From an uncultured bacterium (lineage in GTDB: Bacteria; Cyanobacteriota; Vampirovibrionia; Gastranaerophilales; Gastranaerophilaceae), in NCBI GenBank assembly GCA_902783835.1, contig CACZSN010000014.1, positions 1-64,000 of the forward strand: DNA of 64,000 nt. Direction: 5' to 3'. The position numbers and the translations under genes were made by a program. The notes beneath the pieces are model-generated. The model searched no databases. It was not told the DNA's origin and saw nothing but the letters and a program-made list of their open reading frames with translations. Below, piece by piece: positions 17,826 through 26,410 of this stretch. Numbering within the stretch: the stretch's first letter is position 1; every line of letters starts with the position of its first letter.

Positions 17826-19646
17826 CTATTTTGCAACACCGATTTGAGCCTGTTCTTTTTTCTTGAAAACAGTAATTTCCAAAGATTTTTTCAACTCAGG
17901 ATGAATAATAGACTTAACGCAATAATAATTATCGAAAACGAATTGAATTATTCCTTGAGCATAATGAATTCCGAAATAGCCGACTAAAGGATAATTATTA
18001 TTTGTAATGAAAATATAATCAGGCATATCAGAAGCCAAATCCCCGATAATTTTTTGTTCACCGATTGTATCAATCATATGCGGAATTAACGCATAATATT
18101 TCATATTAGTTTTTCTGTCCGAAAACCAATTCAAAAGCAAACATTCATCCATAACGACAATTGTTTTATCTTTCGGAATATTATCGTTGATATAAGCCAA
18201 AGTATCATTTAATGCCGGAGCATGAGCCAATCCTGTATAAAAAGTATCCTTTTCACTATTAATTTTATATTTCATATTTGGAACGTAATAGCAAAAATAT
18301 ACGGACGAAATTAAAGTACCGAAAATAATAAAAGAACAAGCAACCGTTTTATTAAAAATCGAGTTTTTAAATTTTGAAAAATAATCCGGTAAAACAACCA
18401 TACAAAAGTAAACAAAAGCACACCAATAAGGAATAATCGTAAAATTACCGATGTAGGCAATTTTTACTTCCGCATATTGTCTAAATGTAATTAAAAATCC
18501 GATGAAAACTAAAGCGATACAGAATTTTTCAGAATTTAAAAGATTTTGAAATCTGAAACGTTTGTGACATAAAATACATATAGCCCAAATCATCAAAACA
18601 TAAGGAATAAAAACAATATTTTCATCAATACCTAACTTGTTAAACTGTGCAACAGAAAAAGGATGAATTAAAAATATCCAGCAGATTAACAAAGCAAATA
18701 TTCCAATAAAAACGTTTAAAATGCGATTTTTTTGATTTTTTTCAAACAACCAAAATACTGCATAAGAATACAGAATAATAATAGTAACCTGTTCCAAAAA
18801 GAATTTTGAAGATAAAATCAAATCTTTTATAACATCGGGATAAATTGCCTGAGGCATAACATACTTGTTAAACTCAACTACAGAACGAGCCTTTGAAAAT
18901 TCAATTAAAAAGTTATACTCATTAATCAAATCACCGATAGAACCACCTGCAAGCAAATATGCCCCGTAAGTCAATAAATTAGGAATTAGTATCAATCCTA
19001 AACATATAAAAAATTGTTTAAATGATTTATTTTTAATCGTTTCAAATAAAGGAAGAAAAATAAACAAAAAGAAATCCAATTTAAAAGCAATTGAAAAACC
19101 AATAAAAAGAGAAATAATATATAAAAATTTATCGGATTTTTGTTCATTGTTATCAAAATTTTTATACAAAAGATAAAAAACTATTGCAGCAAAACAACAG
19201 GTAAATGAATATAAAAACGAATATGAATACGGAAAGAACCACGATGCCGAATTATTTATACAAATTCTGAAGGTTAACAATTCCATAACCGTTATAGTTG
19301 AAACGAAAGCAACAACATCAGAGGAATATCGTTTGATAAGAATATACAAAAGCGACAGATTAATTGCACCGCAAATAATTCCCGCCAAATATAAAACTGA
19401 AAGATGACAACCGAAAATTTTGAATAAAATTGCATTCAATTGATACGCAAGAGGAGGATACAAATTCAGAATATCTTTATAAAGAATTTTTCCGTCCAAC
19501 ATCGCCTGAGGGATAATAGCTTCTCTGAAACTGTCTGACATAACATGTCCCCATTTACCCCATGTAATCACAATAAACGCAAGGTATAACACTATTAGTG
19601 TCAACGGTAAAAAATTCCTTTTTATTTTTTCAACAACTTCCAACAT
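17826..19646 (-). CDS. Polytopic membrane protein, GT-C glycosyltransferase-like (copy 1)
   Basis: This 606-aa paralogue of the 16020-17825 product has the same layout: many membrane helices, an early periplasmic loop with DSFREAIIP and LYKDILNLYPPLAY, and a soluble tail with FITNNNYPLVGYFGIHYA. The open frame reaches 19700, but the ATG at 19646 has a GAGGT ribosome site and aligns with the paralogue's N terminus. It is the first gene of a tandem pair and is divergent from UDP-xylose synthase, so the three genes may build one pentose- or uronate-containing surface glycan. A TATAACACTATTAGTGT-type palindrome lies inside codons near 19590. Confidence 0.78.
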   Translation of the reverse strand: MLEVVEKIKRNFLPLTLIVLYLAFIVITWGKWGHVMSDSFREAIIPQAMLDGKILYKDILNLYPPLAYQLNAILFKIFGCHLSVLYLAGIICGAINLSLLYILIKRYSSDVVAFVSTITVMELLTFRICINNSASWFFPYSYSFLYSFTCCFAAIVFYLLYKNFDNNEQKSDKFLYIISLFIGFSIAFKLDFFLFIFLPLFETIKNKSFKQFFICLGLILIPNLLTYGAYLLAGGSIGDLINEYNFLIEFSKARSVVEFNKYVMPQAIYPDVIKDLILSSKFFLEQVTIIILYSYAVFWLFEKNQKNRILNVFIGIFALLICWIFLIHPFSVAQFNKLGIDENIVFIPYVLMIWAICILCHKRFRFQNLLNSEKFCIALVFIGFLITFRQYAEVKIAYIGNFTIIPYWCAFVYFCMVVLPDYFSKFKNSIFNKTVACSFIIFGTLISSVYFCYYVPNMKYKINSEKDTFYTGLAHAPALNDTLAYINDNIPKDKTIVVMDECLLLNWFSDRKTNMKYYALIPHMIDTIGEQKIIGDLASDMPDYIFITNNNYPLVGYFGIHYAQGIIQFVFDNYYCVKSIIHPELKKSLEITVFKKKEQAQIGVAK

Positions 19647-19712
19647 ATAAACCTCGATTTTTACAACGATTTTAGCACAAATAACAAAATTATTTTGCAA
19701 AAAGATTAAAAG

Positions 19713-19718
19713 TATAAT
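19713..19718 (+). promoter_or_regulatory. Consensus -10 box before UDP-xylose synthase
   Basis: TATAAT at 19713-19718 lies 33 bp before the start at 19751. No convincing -35 is seen at the right spacing. The divergent membrane gene pair starts about 70 bp away. Confidence 0.4.
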
Positions 19719-19750
19719 ATTATTAAGGAAAGCAAAATGAGGGATTAAAA

Positions 19751-20695
19751 ATGAACCGAATAATTGTAACAGGCGGTGCGGGATTTATAGGAAGCAATTT
19801 ATGCGAACGTCTTGTAAAAGAAGGAAATGACGTTATTTGCGTAGATAATTTTTTCACGGGTTCAAAAGACAACATCAGACATTTAATCGGAAATGATCAC
19901 TTTGAACTTGTCAGACATGATGTCACGAAAGAATTTTACGCTGAAGCGGATCAGATTTACAATCTTGCGTGTCCGGCAAGTCCGCCGAGTTACCAATACA
20001 ATCCCATTAAAACAATAAAAACCTCCATTATGGGAACAATAAATATGCTTGGACTTGCCAAACGCTGTAAGGCAAGAATATTGCAAGCATCGACAAGTGA
20101 AATATACGGAGATCCGAAAATCCATCCGCAAACGGAAGATTATTGGGGAAACGTTAATCCAATCGGAATAAGAAGTTGTTACGACGAAGGAAAACGTTGT
20201 GCGGAAACTCTTATGATGGATTATCACAGACAAAATAATGTCGATATCAGAATTGTACGTATTTTCAATACGTATGGCCCCAAAATGGATAAAAACGACG
20301 GCAGAGTTGTATCCAATTTTATCGTACAAGCACTTCAAAACAAAGATATAACAATTTACGGAGACGGAAGCCAAACCCGTTCATTCTGTTACGTTTCTGA
20401 TCTTGTCGAAGCTCTTATCAGAATGCAAAATAACGAAAAGAACTTTATCGGTCCCGTAAACCTCGGAAATCCTTCAGAAAGAACTATTTTAGAATTTGCG
20501 GAAAGAATCATCAGATTAACGAACTCAAATTCTAAAATCATACATAAGCCGTTACCCTCAGATGATCCGACAAGAAGACGTCCCGATATTACACTTGCAA
20601 AAGAAAAATTAGGATGGGAACCGAAAGTTGACATCGATGAAGGACTTATGAAAACGATAGAATATTTCGATAAACTCTTAAAGTCTGAAAAATAG
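19751..20695 (+). CDS. UDP-glucuronate decarboxylase (UDP-xylose synthase)
   Basis: A 314-aa extended SDR enzyme. The N terminus [14 protein letters not shown] binds [15 protein letters not shown] is characteristic of the UXS group rather than epimerases in general. STSEIYGDP, the catalytic [15 protein letters not shown] and [16 protein letters not shown] are also present. It would make UDP-xylose (or the 4-keto-pentose intermediate) from UDP-glucuronate, for surface polysaccharide. It lacks the N-terminal membrane anchor of eukaryotic enzymes, which is normal for bacteria. A GAGGGA ribosome site precedes the ATG. Confidence 0.92.
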   Translation: MNRIIVTGGAGFIGSNLCERLVKEGNDVICVDNFFTGSKDNIRHLIGNDHFELVRHDVTKEFYAEADQIYNLACPASPPSYQYNPIKTIKTSIMGTINMLGLAKRCKARILQASTSEIYGDPKIHPQTEDYWGNVNPIGIRSCYDEGKRCAETLMMDYHRQNNVDIRIVRIFNTYGPKMDKNDGRVVSNFIVQALQNKDITIYGDGSQTRSFCYVSDLVEALIRMQNNEKNFIGPVNLGNPSERTILEFAERIIRLTNSNSKIIHKPLPSDDPTRRRPDITLAKEKLGWEPKVDIDEGLMKTIEYFDKLLKSEK

Positions 20696-20763
20696 ATGAC
20701 ATTTTGCTATGTTTGGTGTTAAATTAAAACAAAAAAACTCACGACACAATAAAGGATAAAAAA

Positions 20764-21423
20764 ATGTTAGCAAGAAGAGCAGCGAGAGAAATCGCACTTA
20801 TATTATTTTCACAGTTGGAAGAAGACGTAAAAAAATACGCAACGACCGACTTTGACAAAATTATCGTAAATTCTGTAAGAACACTTACGAATAACGCATA
20901 TGAAGAATTAAAACTTCAATCAACAGCAGTTGTCGATATGATTCAGTACATTGACGAATACGAAGCAAATCATCCGACAAACCTTGCAAGACCGATTGAA
21001 AGTAATGATATTCCTGTTCCGATTCCGCTTACATCTGATATGACAGGAAGATTGACGGCGATTGCAGACGTTTGCGAAAAAGCTTTTTCAGCACTCGAAA
21101 TCGCAGAAATGACGGCACTTGAAGAAAATTCAGAAACTAAAAAATACGTAAGAAAAATTACAAAAGCTTACGTTGACAAAAAAGATATCATCGATGAAAC
21201 AATCAAAAGACTTGCTGTAGGCTGGGATTTTTCAAGATTGGTCAAAACGGATAAAGATATCTTAAGAATTGCAATCACGGAGCTTCTCTTTGTTAAAGAA
21301 CCTCCCGTAAAAGTAATAATTGATGAAGCGGTTGAACTTGCAAAACGTTATTCTACCGAAGACAGTGCATCATTTATTAACGCAATTTTGGCAAAAGTTG
21401 TAAAAGAAAACGATTTGGATTAA
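20764..21423 (+). CDS. nusB: Transcription antitermination factor NusB (long type)
   Basis: NusB with NusE/S10 binds boxA and prevents premature termination of rRNA transcription. The N terminus ARRAAREIALILFSQ is typical. The conserved second half (DKDILRIAITELLF, PVKVIIDEAVELAKRYS, FINAILAKV) fits NusB well. At 219 aa it is far longer than the ~140 aa of E. coli, with an insertion at about residues 55-130, as in cyanobacterial NusB. ftsY starts 3 bp after its stop. The nusB-ftsY adjacency is one I recall from Cyanobacteria. Confidence 0.93.
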   Translation: MLARRAAREIALILFSQLEEDVKKYATTDFDKIIVNSVRTLTNNAYEELKLQSTAVVDMIQYIDEYEANHPTNLARPIESNDIPVPIPLTSDMTGRLTAIADVCEKAFSALEIAEMTALEENSETKKYVRKITKAYVDKKDIIDETIKRLAVGWDFSRLVKTDKDILRIAITELLFVKEPPVKVIIDEAVELAKRYSTEDSASFINAILAKVVKENDLD

Positions 21424-21426
21424 TAA

Positions 21427-22410
21427 ATGTTTGAATTTTTTAAGAAAAAAGAAGAAAAATCACCCGAAATACAATCAGACCAACAGGTTTCAGAGGAAAG
21501 TTCGGGCTTTTCTTTTTCGTTTGAAAAATTAAAATCTACGGTTGCAAATACGGCTAAATCACTTGTTCAAAGTGTAACAGGAAACCTTGAAGACAAAGAA
21601 GAATTTGATGAATTTGCTCTTGACGATACGGAAGAATTGCTCATCAAAGCTGATATCGGTGTAAATACAGCCGCAGAAATCACGGATAAATTAAGAGAAA
21701 AGAATTCTAAAATCAAGCCTTCTGAAATAAAAGCGTTTTTGAAAAACGAATTTGACACAATTCTTCAATCAGCAGGCAGCGAAAAGCTTAATGTCAAAGA
21801 CGGCTTAAATATATACCTTATAACAGGTGTTAACGGAGCAGGAAAGACAACGTTGATTGCAAAACTTGCATATCAGTTCAAAAATCAAGGTAAAAAAGTT
21901 CTTGTGGCAGCAGGTGATACATTCCGTGCCGCAGCGGAAGAACAATTGAACATTTGGTCTGAGCGTGCAGGAGCTGATATTGTCCGAAAAGACGGTATTG
22001 ATGCTGCCGCCGTTGCCTTTGATGCGATTAAAAAAGCAAAAGAAGAAAATTACGACATTTTGTTAATTGATACAGCCGGAAGATTGCAGAACAAACACAA
22101 TCTTATGGAAGAACTCGGTAAAATGACGGCGGTAATTAATAAATTGGCTGCGGATTGTTTTACGGAAAGCCTTTTGGTCATTGATGCAAATACCGGACAA
22201 AACGGTTTACAACAGGCTAAAATTTTTAAAGAAGCCGCAAATCTTACGGGTATTGCACTTACAAAACTTGACGGCAGTGCAAAAGGCGGTATCATTATTG
22301 CAATTGCAAAAGAACTTTCTCTTCCTGTTAAATTAATCGGTGTCGGCGAAAAAATTACGGATATAAAATATTTCAACGCACAAGATTTTACGAAAGCTCT
22401 TTTTGAATAA
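21427..22410 (+). CDS. ftsY: Signal recognition particle receptor FtsY
   Basis: FtsY is the SRP receptor GTPase that delivers ribosomes to SecYEG. A short acidic N-terminal region (1-45) is followed by the N helical domain and the G domain: P-loop GVNGAGKTTL, DTFRAAAEEQL, DTAGRLQNKH and TKLDGSAKGG. It ends with IGVGEKITDIKYFNAQDF, which is typical of FtsY. At 327 aa it is normal, with a short acidic A region. It is cotranscribed with nusB. A terminator-like hairpin follows. Confidence 0.97.
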   Translation: MFEFFKKKEEKSPEIQSDQQVSEESSGFSFSFEKLKSTVANTAKSLVQSVTGNLEDKEEFDEFALDDTEELLIKADIGVNTAAEITDKLREKNSKIKPSEIKAFLKNEFDTILQSAGSEKLNVKDGLNIYLITGVNGAGKTTLIAKLAYQFKNQGKKVLVAAGDTFRAAAEEQLNIWSERAGADIVRKDGIDAAAVAFDAIKKAKEENYDILLIDTAGRLQNKHNLMEELGKMTAVINKLAADCFTESLLVIDANTGQNGLQQAKIFKEAANLTGIALTKLDGSAKGGIIIAIAKELSLPVKLIGVGEKITDIKYFNAQDFTKALFE

Positions 22411-22420
22411 AAACAAATAA

Positions 22421-22450
22421 AAAAAATCCGCTTTTAAAGCGGAATTTTTG
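22421..22450. terminator. Terminator between ftsY and the cyclase gene
   Basis: A CCGCTTT/AAAGCGG hairpin with AT flanks and a bulge (22423-22448) has T-runs on both strands. It separates the convergent ftsY and the diguanylate cyclase gene. Confidence 0.75.
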
Positions 22451-22469
22451 TTTTACGAAAATTTCAATT

Positions 22470-24368
22470 TTAGCCGATTTTAACTTTTCCGACTTGGTTT
22501 CTTCCGTTTTCTTTTGCGGCATAAAGTCCTTTATCAGCAAATTCAATCATTTCTTGAGGTTCAACACCGCACTCAGGGAATGTAGCAACACCCAAACTGA
22601 TTGTAACTTGTTTTTCCGTATTCGGTGCAATCTTGAAAGGTTTAGCAGCAATTGTTTTACAAATTTTTTCAGCAATAGCGGTAGCTTCATCGAAACCTGT
22701 ATCCTTAAGGATAATAACCATTTCTTCACCACCGTAACGACAAACGATATCAGAACTTCTCACACATCTTTTTAATGTATGAGCAACCCCTCTCAAAACG
22801 GCATCACCGGCTTGGTGACCGTATGTATCATTGAATTTTTTGAAGAAATCAATATCAATCATAATCAACGAGAAGTGTCTGTCATATCTTCTGCAATCGG
22901 CGATGCAAAGTCTGACTTGGTCTTGGAAAAATCTGTGATTATACAAATCGGTCAAACCGTCAGTTGTTGCAAGTTTATAGGTCAATTCAAAATCTCTTGA
23001 TTTCAAAACATATTTGATAATATAAACACAAATTATTGCAATAACGGAAAGAGCAATCGGTAAAACGAGCCAAATCCATACATTAAACCACTGCATTACC
23101 AATGTCGAAACAATAGAATATCCGATTAAAATCAATGCGGATAAAGCAAGCGAAGCAACGACAGATGTGCAATAGAATGCAACAAAAGCAATTACCGCCG
23201 CAACTGCAACGGAAATTAAAATATTACCCAATGTTGAAACAGGTTTGATAAAAGAATTATCAATGAAGTTGTTAAACAACGTTGCGTGAATTTCAACACC
23301 CGGCATATATTTTGCCGTCGGAACACTCTTAATATCAGAAAGTGCAAATACACTTGTTCCGACAAAAACAGCCTTATTTTTGAAGGTATCGGCAGGAAGT
23401 TGATTTTTTCCGCCCGTCATAGACTCAACAACTTTCCACATAGGAACATACTTGAAGTTTTTGCTATCCTCAAGCCCTGTGTCCCCATACCAATTCAATA
23501 CAACTTTTGCATCGTTTGAAACAGCAAATTTGTTTTTACCGTTTAAAGTAAACTTACCGTTTTCAATTTTTGAATTATTCAAAAATTCATCAACGGAAAC
23601 CCCGTCTTTTGCAGCGAGGTATTTAACAGCCATTTTATAAGTCATATAAGGATAATACTTAATATCCTTATCTTCATAAACAAAATTACCTTTTTCATCC
23701 TGAGAATAAGTCGGATAAGCAACAAACAAAGGAACGGAACGAGTAATTCCATCGTTGTCTTTTGCAGTGTTAATATGACCGATATTTTCCGTAGCCGCCA
23801 TAAGTTTAGGGAAAATAGAACGGCAATTTGTCATAAGCTGAGGTGTAAATTTTTTGTCCTCAATTTTGACTTTTGAAGCCAAACCATCAGCCAAAACAAC
23901 CGGCTTTCTGACTGTAAAATCTCTGTCATCAAAGTTTATCGCAGTATATGCGTTATCATATTTTGCCATTGTTTTTGCAAGCTTCGCATCACTGTTCGGA
24001 TTGTTTCTTAAAGAATGAACAAAAAGTAAATCGAAACCGACAACAGCAGGATTTTGAGACTCAACATAATTCAAAATGTCCGCATAAATCGCTCTCGGAA
24101 TAGGCCATTCCCCGTATTTGTTAATCAAATACTCATAACTTTCATCATCAACCGTCAAAATAACCACATCATCCGAAACATGTTTTTTGTCCGAAATTAT
24201 AGATTGCCTGAGGTCAAAAGATTTTAATTCGATAGACTTAAAAAAGTTTCCCGAATTTCCCTTCGCAATTACGACAGAAAGTACAAACATCGTAACCGCA
24301 ACTAATACCGTACAAAGTAAAATAATTTTGTTGTTTTCAAAAAATTCTTTAAGTCTGTTAATATTCAC
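22470..24368 (-). CDS. CHASE2-GGDEF diguanylate cyclase
   Basis: A 632-aa membrane sensor that would make cyclic di-GMP. An N-terminal helix (about 15-35) leads to an extracytoplasmic CHASE2 domain (about 40-375, with VGFDLLFVHS and KAVFVGTSVFALSD). Three membrane helices (about 380-455) follow, then a C-terminal GGDEF domain. The active loop reads GGEEM (546-550) instead of GGDEF/GGEEF. The inhibitory RxxD site (Arg537-Ser-Ser-Asp540) is intact five residues before it. Catalytic Glu residues remain, so it is probably active. A 47-codon ORF ends 17 bp upstream and may be cotranscribed. Confidence 0.92.
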   Translation of the reverse strand: MNINRLKEFFENNKIILLCTVLVAVTMFVLSVVIAKGNSGNFFKSIELKSFDLRQSIISDKKHVSDDVVILTVDDESYEYLINKYGEWPIPRAIYADILNYVESQNPAVVGFDLLFVHSLRNNPNSDAKLAKTMAKYDNAYTAINFDDRDFTVRKPVVLADGLASKVKIEDKKFTPQLMTNCRSIFPKLMAATENIGHINTAKDNDGITRSVPLFVAYPTYSQDEKGNFVYEDKDIKYYPYMTYKMAVKYLAAKDGVSVDEFLNNSKIENGKFTLNGKNKFAVSNDAKVVLNWYGDTGLEDSKNFKYVPMWKVVESMTGGKNQLPADTFKNKAVFVGTSVFALSDIKSVPTAKYMPGVEIHATLFNNFIDNSFIKPVSTLGNILISVAVAAVIAFVAFYCTSVVASLALSALILIGYSIVSTLVMQWFNVWIWLVLPIALSVIAIICVYIIKYVLKSRDFELTYKLATTDGLTDLYNHRFFQDQVRLCIADCRRYDRHFSLIMIDIDFFKKFNDTYGHQAGDAVLRGVAHTLKRCVRSSDIVCRYGGEEMVIILKDTGFDEATAIAEKICKTIAAKPFKIAPNTEKQVTISLGVATFPECGVEPQEMIEFADKGLYAAKENGRNQVGKVKIG

Positions 24369-24385
24369 CTATTGTCCTACCTGTA

Positions 24386-24529
24386 TTATGTAAATAGCCA
24401 TGCTACTTCATTATACTCGGGACAATCAAAAATTTCACTACCAAACCCATAATCCATAACAAAACTTGACGAACCGTTCGGGTTAGCCAAGTATTGCAAT
24501 AAACATTCCTCGTTTAAATTCACTTTCAC
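24386..24529 (-). CDS. Small 47-aa ORF upstream of the cyclase gene
   Basis: A GTG-started frame of 47 codons begins Met-Lys-Val-Asn-Leu-Asn-Glu-Glu-Cys and ends Ala-Trp-Leu-Phe-Thr. A GGAG ribosome site lies 5 nt before the GTG. A second GTG two codons on is also possible. It stops 17 bp before the CHASE2-GGDEF start, as expected for a two-gene operon. It is acidic and soluble, with two Cys. I know no family for it. The rest of the gap (24530-24641) is AT-rich and shows nothing further. Confidence 0.45.
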   Translation of the reverse strand: MKVNLNEECLLQYLANPNGSSSFVMDYGFGSEIFDCPEYNEVAWLFT

Positions 24530-24641
24530 TTATCTCCGTTGCCTGACGAGATAATTATTACAAATTATTAAGATTTATTAATCAATCGAAATAATTATTT
24601 TTTGAAAGATTTATAGAACTATGGGTTTATATTAAGTTTTT

Positions 24642-25139
24642 TTAAGTTAATTGAAAATCACCATATTTTTTAATATGTTCGATTAAACCGCCGTCTTGTT
24701 GAAGTTTAATCATAACTTCGGGTAGCGGTTTAAATTTTATTTCGGTATTTTTTGTTAAATTTTTAATAACACCTTCACGAACGTCGACTTCCAATTCATC
24801 TTGAGCGTCTATTCCATCGGTATCACATTCAAGGAGAAGCAAACCGATATTAATAGCATTTCTGTAAAAAATTCTTGCGAAAGATTTAGCAATAACAGCA
24901 CTTACGCCCGAGAGTTTAATAATTTGAGGAGCGTGTTCACGGGAAGAGCCGAGTCCGAAATTAGAACCGGCAACAACGAAATCGCCTTTTTGGACTTTTG
25001 ATGCGAACTCGGGGTCGGCATCTTCAAGCACGTGTTTAGCGAACTCCGGAAGATTTGAACGCAAATGGAACAAACGACCGGGAGCAATATGGTCAGTTGA
25101 TATATTATCAGGGAATTTCCAAGCCTTACCTTTTAACAT
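24642..25139 (-). CDS. leuD: 3-isopropylmalate/homoaconitate dehydratase small subunit
   Basis: This 165-aa swivelling subunit pairs with the LeuC-type large subunit. It shows DNISTDHIAPGR, the active-site loop GSNFGLGSSREHAP and AVIAKSFARIFYRNAIN. It is the short archaeal/thermophile LeuD type (about 165 aa, against about 200 in E. coli), matching the short LeuC beside it. The start lies 9 bp after the leuC stop, with a GGAG ribosome site. Whether the pair handles isopropylmalate, citramalate or homocitrate derivatives cannot be settled from sequence alone. Confidence 0.93.
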   Translation of the reverse strand: MLKGKAWKFPDNISTDHIAPGRLFHLRSNLPEFAKHVLEDADPEFASKVQKGDFVVAGSNFGLGSSREHAPQIIKLSGVSAVIAKSFARIFYRNAINIGLLLLECDTDGIDAQDELEVDVREGVIKNLTKNTEIKFKPLPEVMIKLQQDGGLIEHIKKYGDFQLT

Positions 25140-25148
25140 TTTTTCTCC

Positions 25149-26402
25149 TTATAAAATTTCCGAAGGGTCTGCAATATAGCCGCAAACCGCTGAATATGCC
25201 GCAACTGCGGGTGACGAGAGGTAAATTTTACCTTCAGGATTACCCATTCTTCCTTTGAAGTTTCTGTTTTGAGTTGAGAGACAAACTTCTCCGTCGCCCA
25301 AAATTCCTGCGTGAACACCAACGCAAGGACCGCATCCGGGAGGAATTACCGATGCTCCGACATATGTCAAAATTTCAATAATACCTTCTCTTAACGCTTG
25401 CATCATAACGTCTCTTGAGGCAGGTGCAACAATTAATCTTACATCAGGATGAACCTTTTGTTTTTTAAGAATTTTCGCAGCAATTCTCAAATCCTCAATT
25501 CTTCCGTTTGTACAACTTCCGATAAAGACTTGATTAATTTTTACATCGCTCAAATCCTTTGCCGGTTTGACATTATCAACCGTATGAGGACAAGATACCA
25601 TCGGTACAACCAAAGAAGCATCAATATTGATAACTCTTTCGTATTCGGCATCTTCATCAAATTGGATTTTTTTGAATGCATATTCTCTGTGACGAGATTG
25701 CAAGAATGCAAATGTTTTTTCATCAGTAGCAAAAAGTCCGCATTTTGCACCGGCTTCGACCGCCATATTTGCCAATGTGAAACGTTCCGACATAGACATA
25801 TTGTCAATTGTAGAACCGGTAAATTCCAAAGCCTTGTAAGTTGCACCGTCTGCACCGATTAAGCCGATTAAATATAACATCAAATCTTTTGCATAAACTC
25901 CGTGACGAAGAGCACCATCAACAACAATTTTGTATGATTGAGGAACTTTTAGCCAAGTTTTCCCCAAGGCGGAAGCGACAGCAACGTCTGTACTTCCCAT
26001 GCCCGTAGCGAAAGCACCTAAAGCACCTGAAGTGCAAGTATGAGAATCTGCGCCGCAAAGAATTTCACCGGGGTTCACATATTGCTCAACCAATCTTTGG
26101 TGGCAAACCCCCGTACCGCCTTCAGATAAAACGGCACCCGTTTCTTTTGCAAATTGTCTCATAACCATATGGGAATTTGAAAGTTCTTTTCTTGGAGACG
26201 GAGTTGCGTGGTCAATAAAAAGAATCATTCTTTCGGGATTTGCGGGTTTTGCAATACCCAATTTTCTGAATTCACTGATGGTCAAAGGTCCGGTACCGTC
26301 TTGAACGGCGGTAACATCAACTTTTGCAATACATAAATCGCCTGCTTTTACAGGTCCGTCGGTATGAGCCGAGATAATTTTTTCTGCTAATGTTTGTCCC
26401 AT
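25149..26402 (-). CDS. leuC: 3-isopropylmalate/homoaconitate dehydratase large subunit
   Basis: A 417-aa [4Fe-4S] aconitase-family subunit. The N terminus MGQTLAEKIISAHT is typical of the LeuC2/HacA group. The cluster cysteines are in GSCTNGR and the later PGCGPCVG. LCGADSHTCTSGALGAFA and STDVAVASALGKTWLKVP are conserved substrate and cluster regions. The length fits the short, archaeal-type branch. It forms an operon with the LeuA/homocitrate-synthase-like gene (8 bp gap, AGGAGA ribosome site) and leuD. leuB is absent from the window. Confidence 0.94.
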   Translation of the reverse strand: MGQTLAEKIISAHTDGPVKAGDLCIAKVDVTAVQDGTGPLTISEFRKLGIAKPANPERMILFIDHATPSPRKELSNSHMVMRQFAKETGAVLSEGGTGVCHQRLVEQYVNPGEILCGADSHTCTSGALGAFATGMGSTDVAVASALGKTWLKVPQSYKIVVDGALRHGVYAKDLMLYLIGLIGADGATYKALEFTGSTIDNMSMSERFTLANMAVEAGAKCGLFATDEKTFAFLQSRHREYAFKKIQFDEDAEYERVINIDASLVVPMVSCPHTVDNVKPAKDLSDVKINQVFIGSCTNGRIEDLRIAAKILKKQKVHPDVRLIVAPASRDVMMQALREGIIEILTYVGASVIPPGCGPCVGVHAGILGDGEVCLSTQNRNFKGRMGNPEGKIYLSSPAVAAYSAVCGYIADPSEIL

Positions 26403-26410
26403 AAATTCTC

